A DNA stretch of 5,721 nt, taken from the NCBI GenBank assembly GCA_002423435.1, contig DIWE01000030.1:1-5721 (forward strand), written 5' to 3'. Origin of the DNA: Clostridiales bacterium UBA6114 (GTDB taxonomy: Bacteria; Bacillota; Clostridia; Oscillospirales; Butyricicoccaceae). The first letter of the stretch is position 1, and each line of letters begins with the position of its first letter. Position numbers and translations under genes: made by a program. Of this stretch, positions 5,621-5,721 are shown piece after piece. The notes under the pieces were generated by a model, which was given only the letters and a program-made list of their open reading frames with translations, did not search any database and had not been told where the DNA came from.

Positions 5621-5647
5621 ACCTTTTGCCCGGTTCGTCTGTATAAT
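5618..5647 (+). promoter_or_regulatory. Candidate promoter for a gene beyond the right edge
   Basis: A perfect TATAAT at 5642-5647 is preceded after 18 bases by TTTACC (5618-5623, four of six to TTGACA). It directly follows the symporter terminator, as expected for a new transcription unit. The predicted start is near 5654, and no coding start is clear before the window ends. Confidence 0.5.
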
Positions 5648-5668
5648 AGGAATATCACAAACCGGAGA

Positions 5669-5690
5669 TTCGTGTGAAAAATCACACGAA
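5669..5690. repeat. Perfect 9-bp inverted repeat with AAAA loop
   Basis: TTCGTGTGA (5669-5677) and TCACACGAA (5682-5690) are perfect reverse complements separated by AAAA. It lies about 15 bases after the predicted start of the new transcript, so it would form a strong 5' hairpin in RNA or serve as a dyad operator in DNA. No T tract follows, so it is not a terminator. A second small stem GGCG/CGCC (5700-5703, 5711-5714) follows. I recognise no riboswitch class in the visible part. Confidence 0.6.
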
Positions 5691-5721
5691 CAGTTGAAAG
5701 GCGTGCCGCTCGCCGATATGC

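Noticed and set aside
5577..5721. Open frame from GTG 5577 to the window edge, overlapping the symporter stop.
   Set aside because: It has no ribosome site, passes through the terminator and promoter elements, and the visible translation shows no recognisable family; it is probably chance, but the downstream sequence is missing.

Overview
The window reads as chromosomal DNA of a moderately GC-rich anaerobic bacterium, most likely a Clostridia-type Firmicute. This rests on an EFR1-type flavodoxin/ferredoxin fusion, a YqhD/BdhA-like iron alcohol dehydrogenase, an AgcS amino-acid symporter and purine-rich ribosome sites. The taxon is inferred from gene content only; no rRNA or other marker gene is present.

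Layout: four genes lie head to tail on the minus strand and read from about 3769 down to 17. In transcription order they are an NAD(P)H-type iron alcohol dehydrogenase (3769-2582), an EFR1-type flavodoxin-ferredoxin protein (2541-1780), an amidohydrolase_2 family TIM-barrel protein (1783-989, overlapping the previous stop by an ATGA junction) and a sugar-phosphate-type nucleotidyltransferase (928-17). Gaps of 40, -4 and 60 bases, with no terminator visible between them, suggest one operon, possibly with an internal promoter before the last gene. The first two products are both redox proteins. The last two do not obviously belong to the same pathway, so the biological purpose of the cluster is unknown.

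From 3770 to 4122 there is a 353-base divergent control region. It holds overlapping candidate promoters for both directions, a TA-bounded 20-bp inverted repeat, a 20-bp-spaced direct repeat, and a plus-strand leader containing two hairpins. The second hairpin is a clean intrinsic terminator placed just upstream of the next gene. This looks like an attenuated leader or a small RNA gene, and it is the least explained part of the window.

From 4123 to 5580 on the plus strand is a sodium:alanine (glycine) symporter of the AgcS family, followed by a strong intrinsic terminator. The last 100 bases carry a new plus-strand promoter-like element and a perfect 9-bp inverted repeat, probably the leader of a gene beyond the window edge. 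No mobile-element gene, CRISPR array, tRNA or rRNA was seen.
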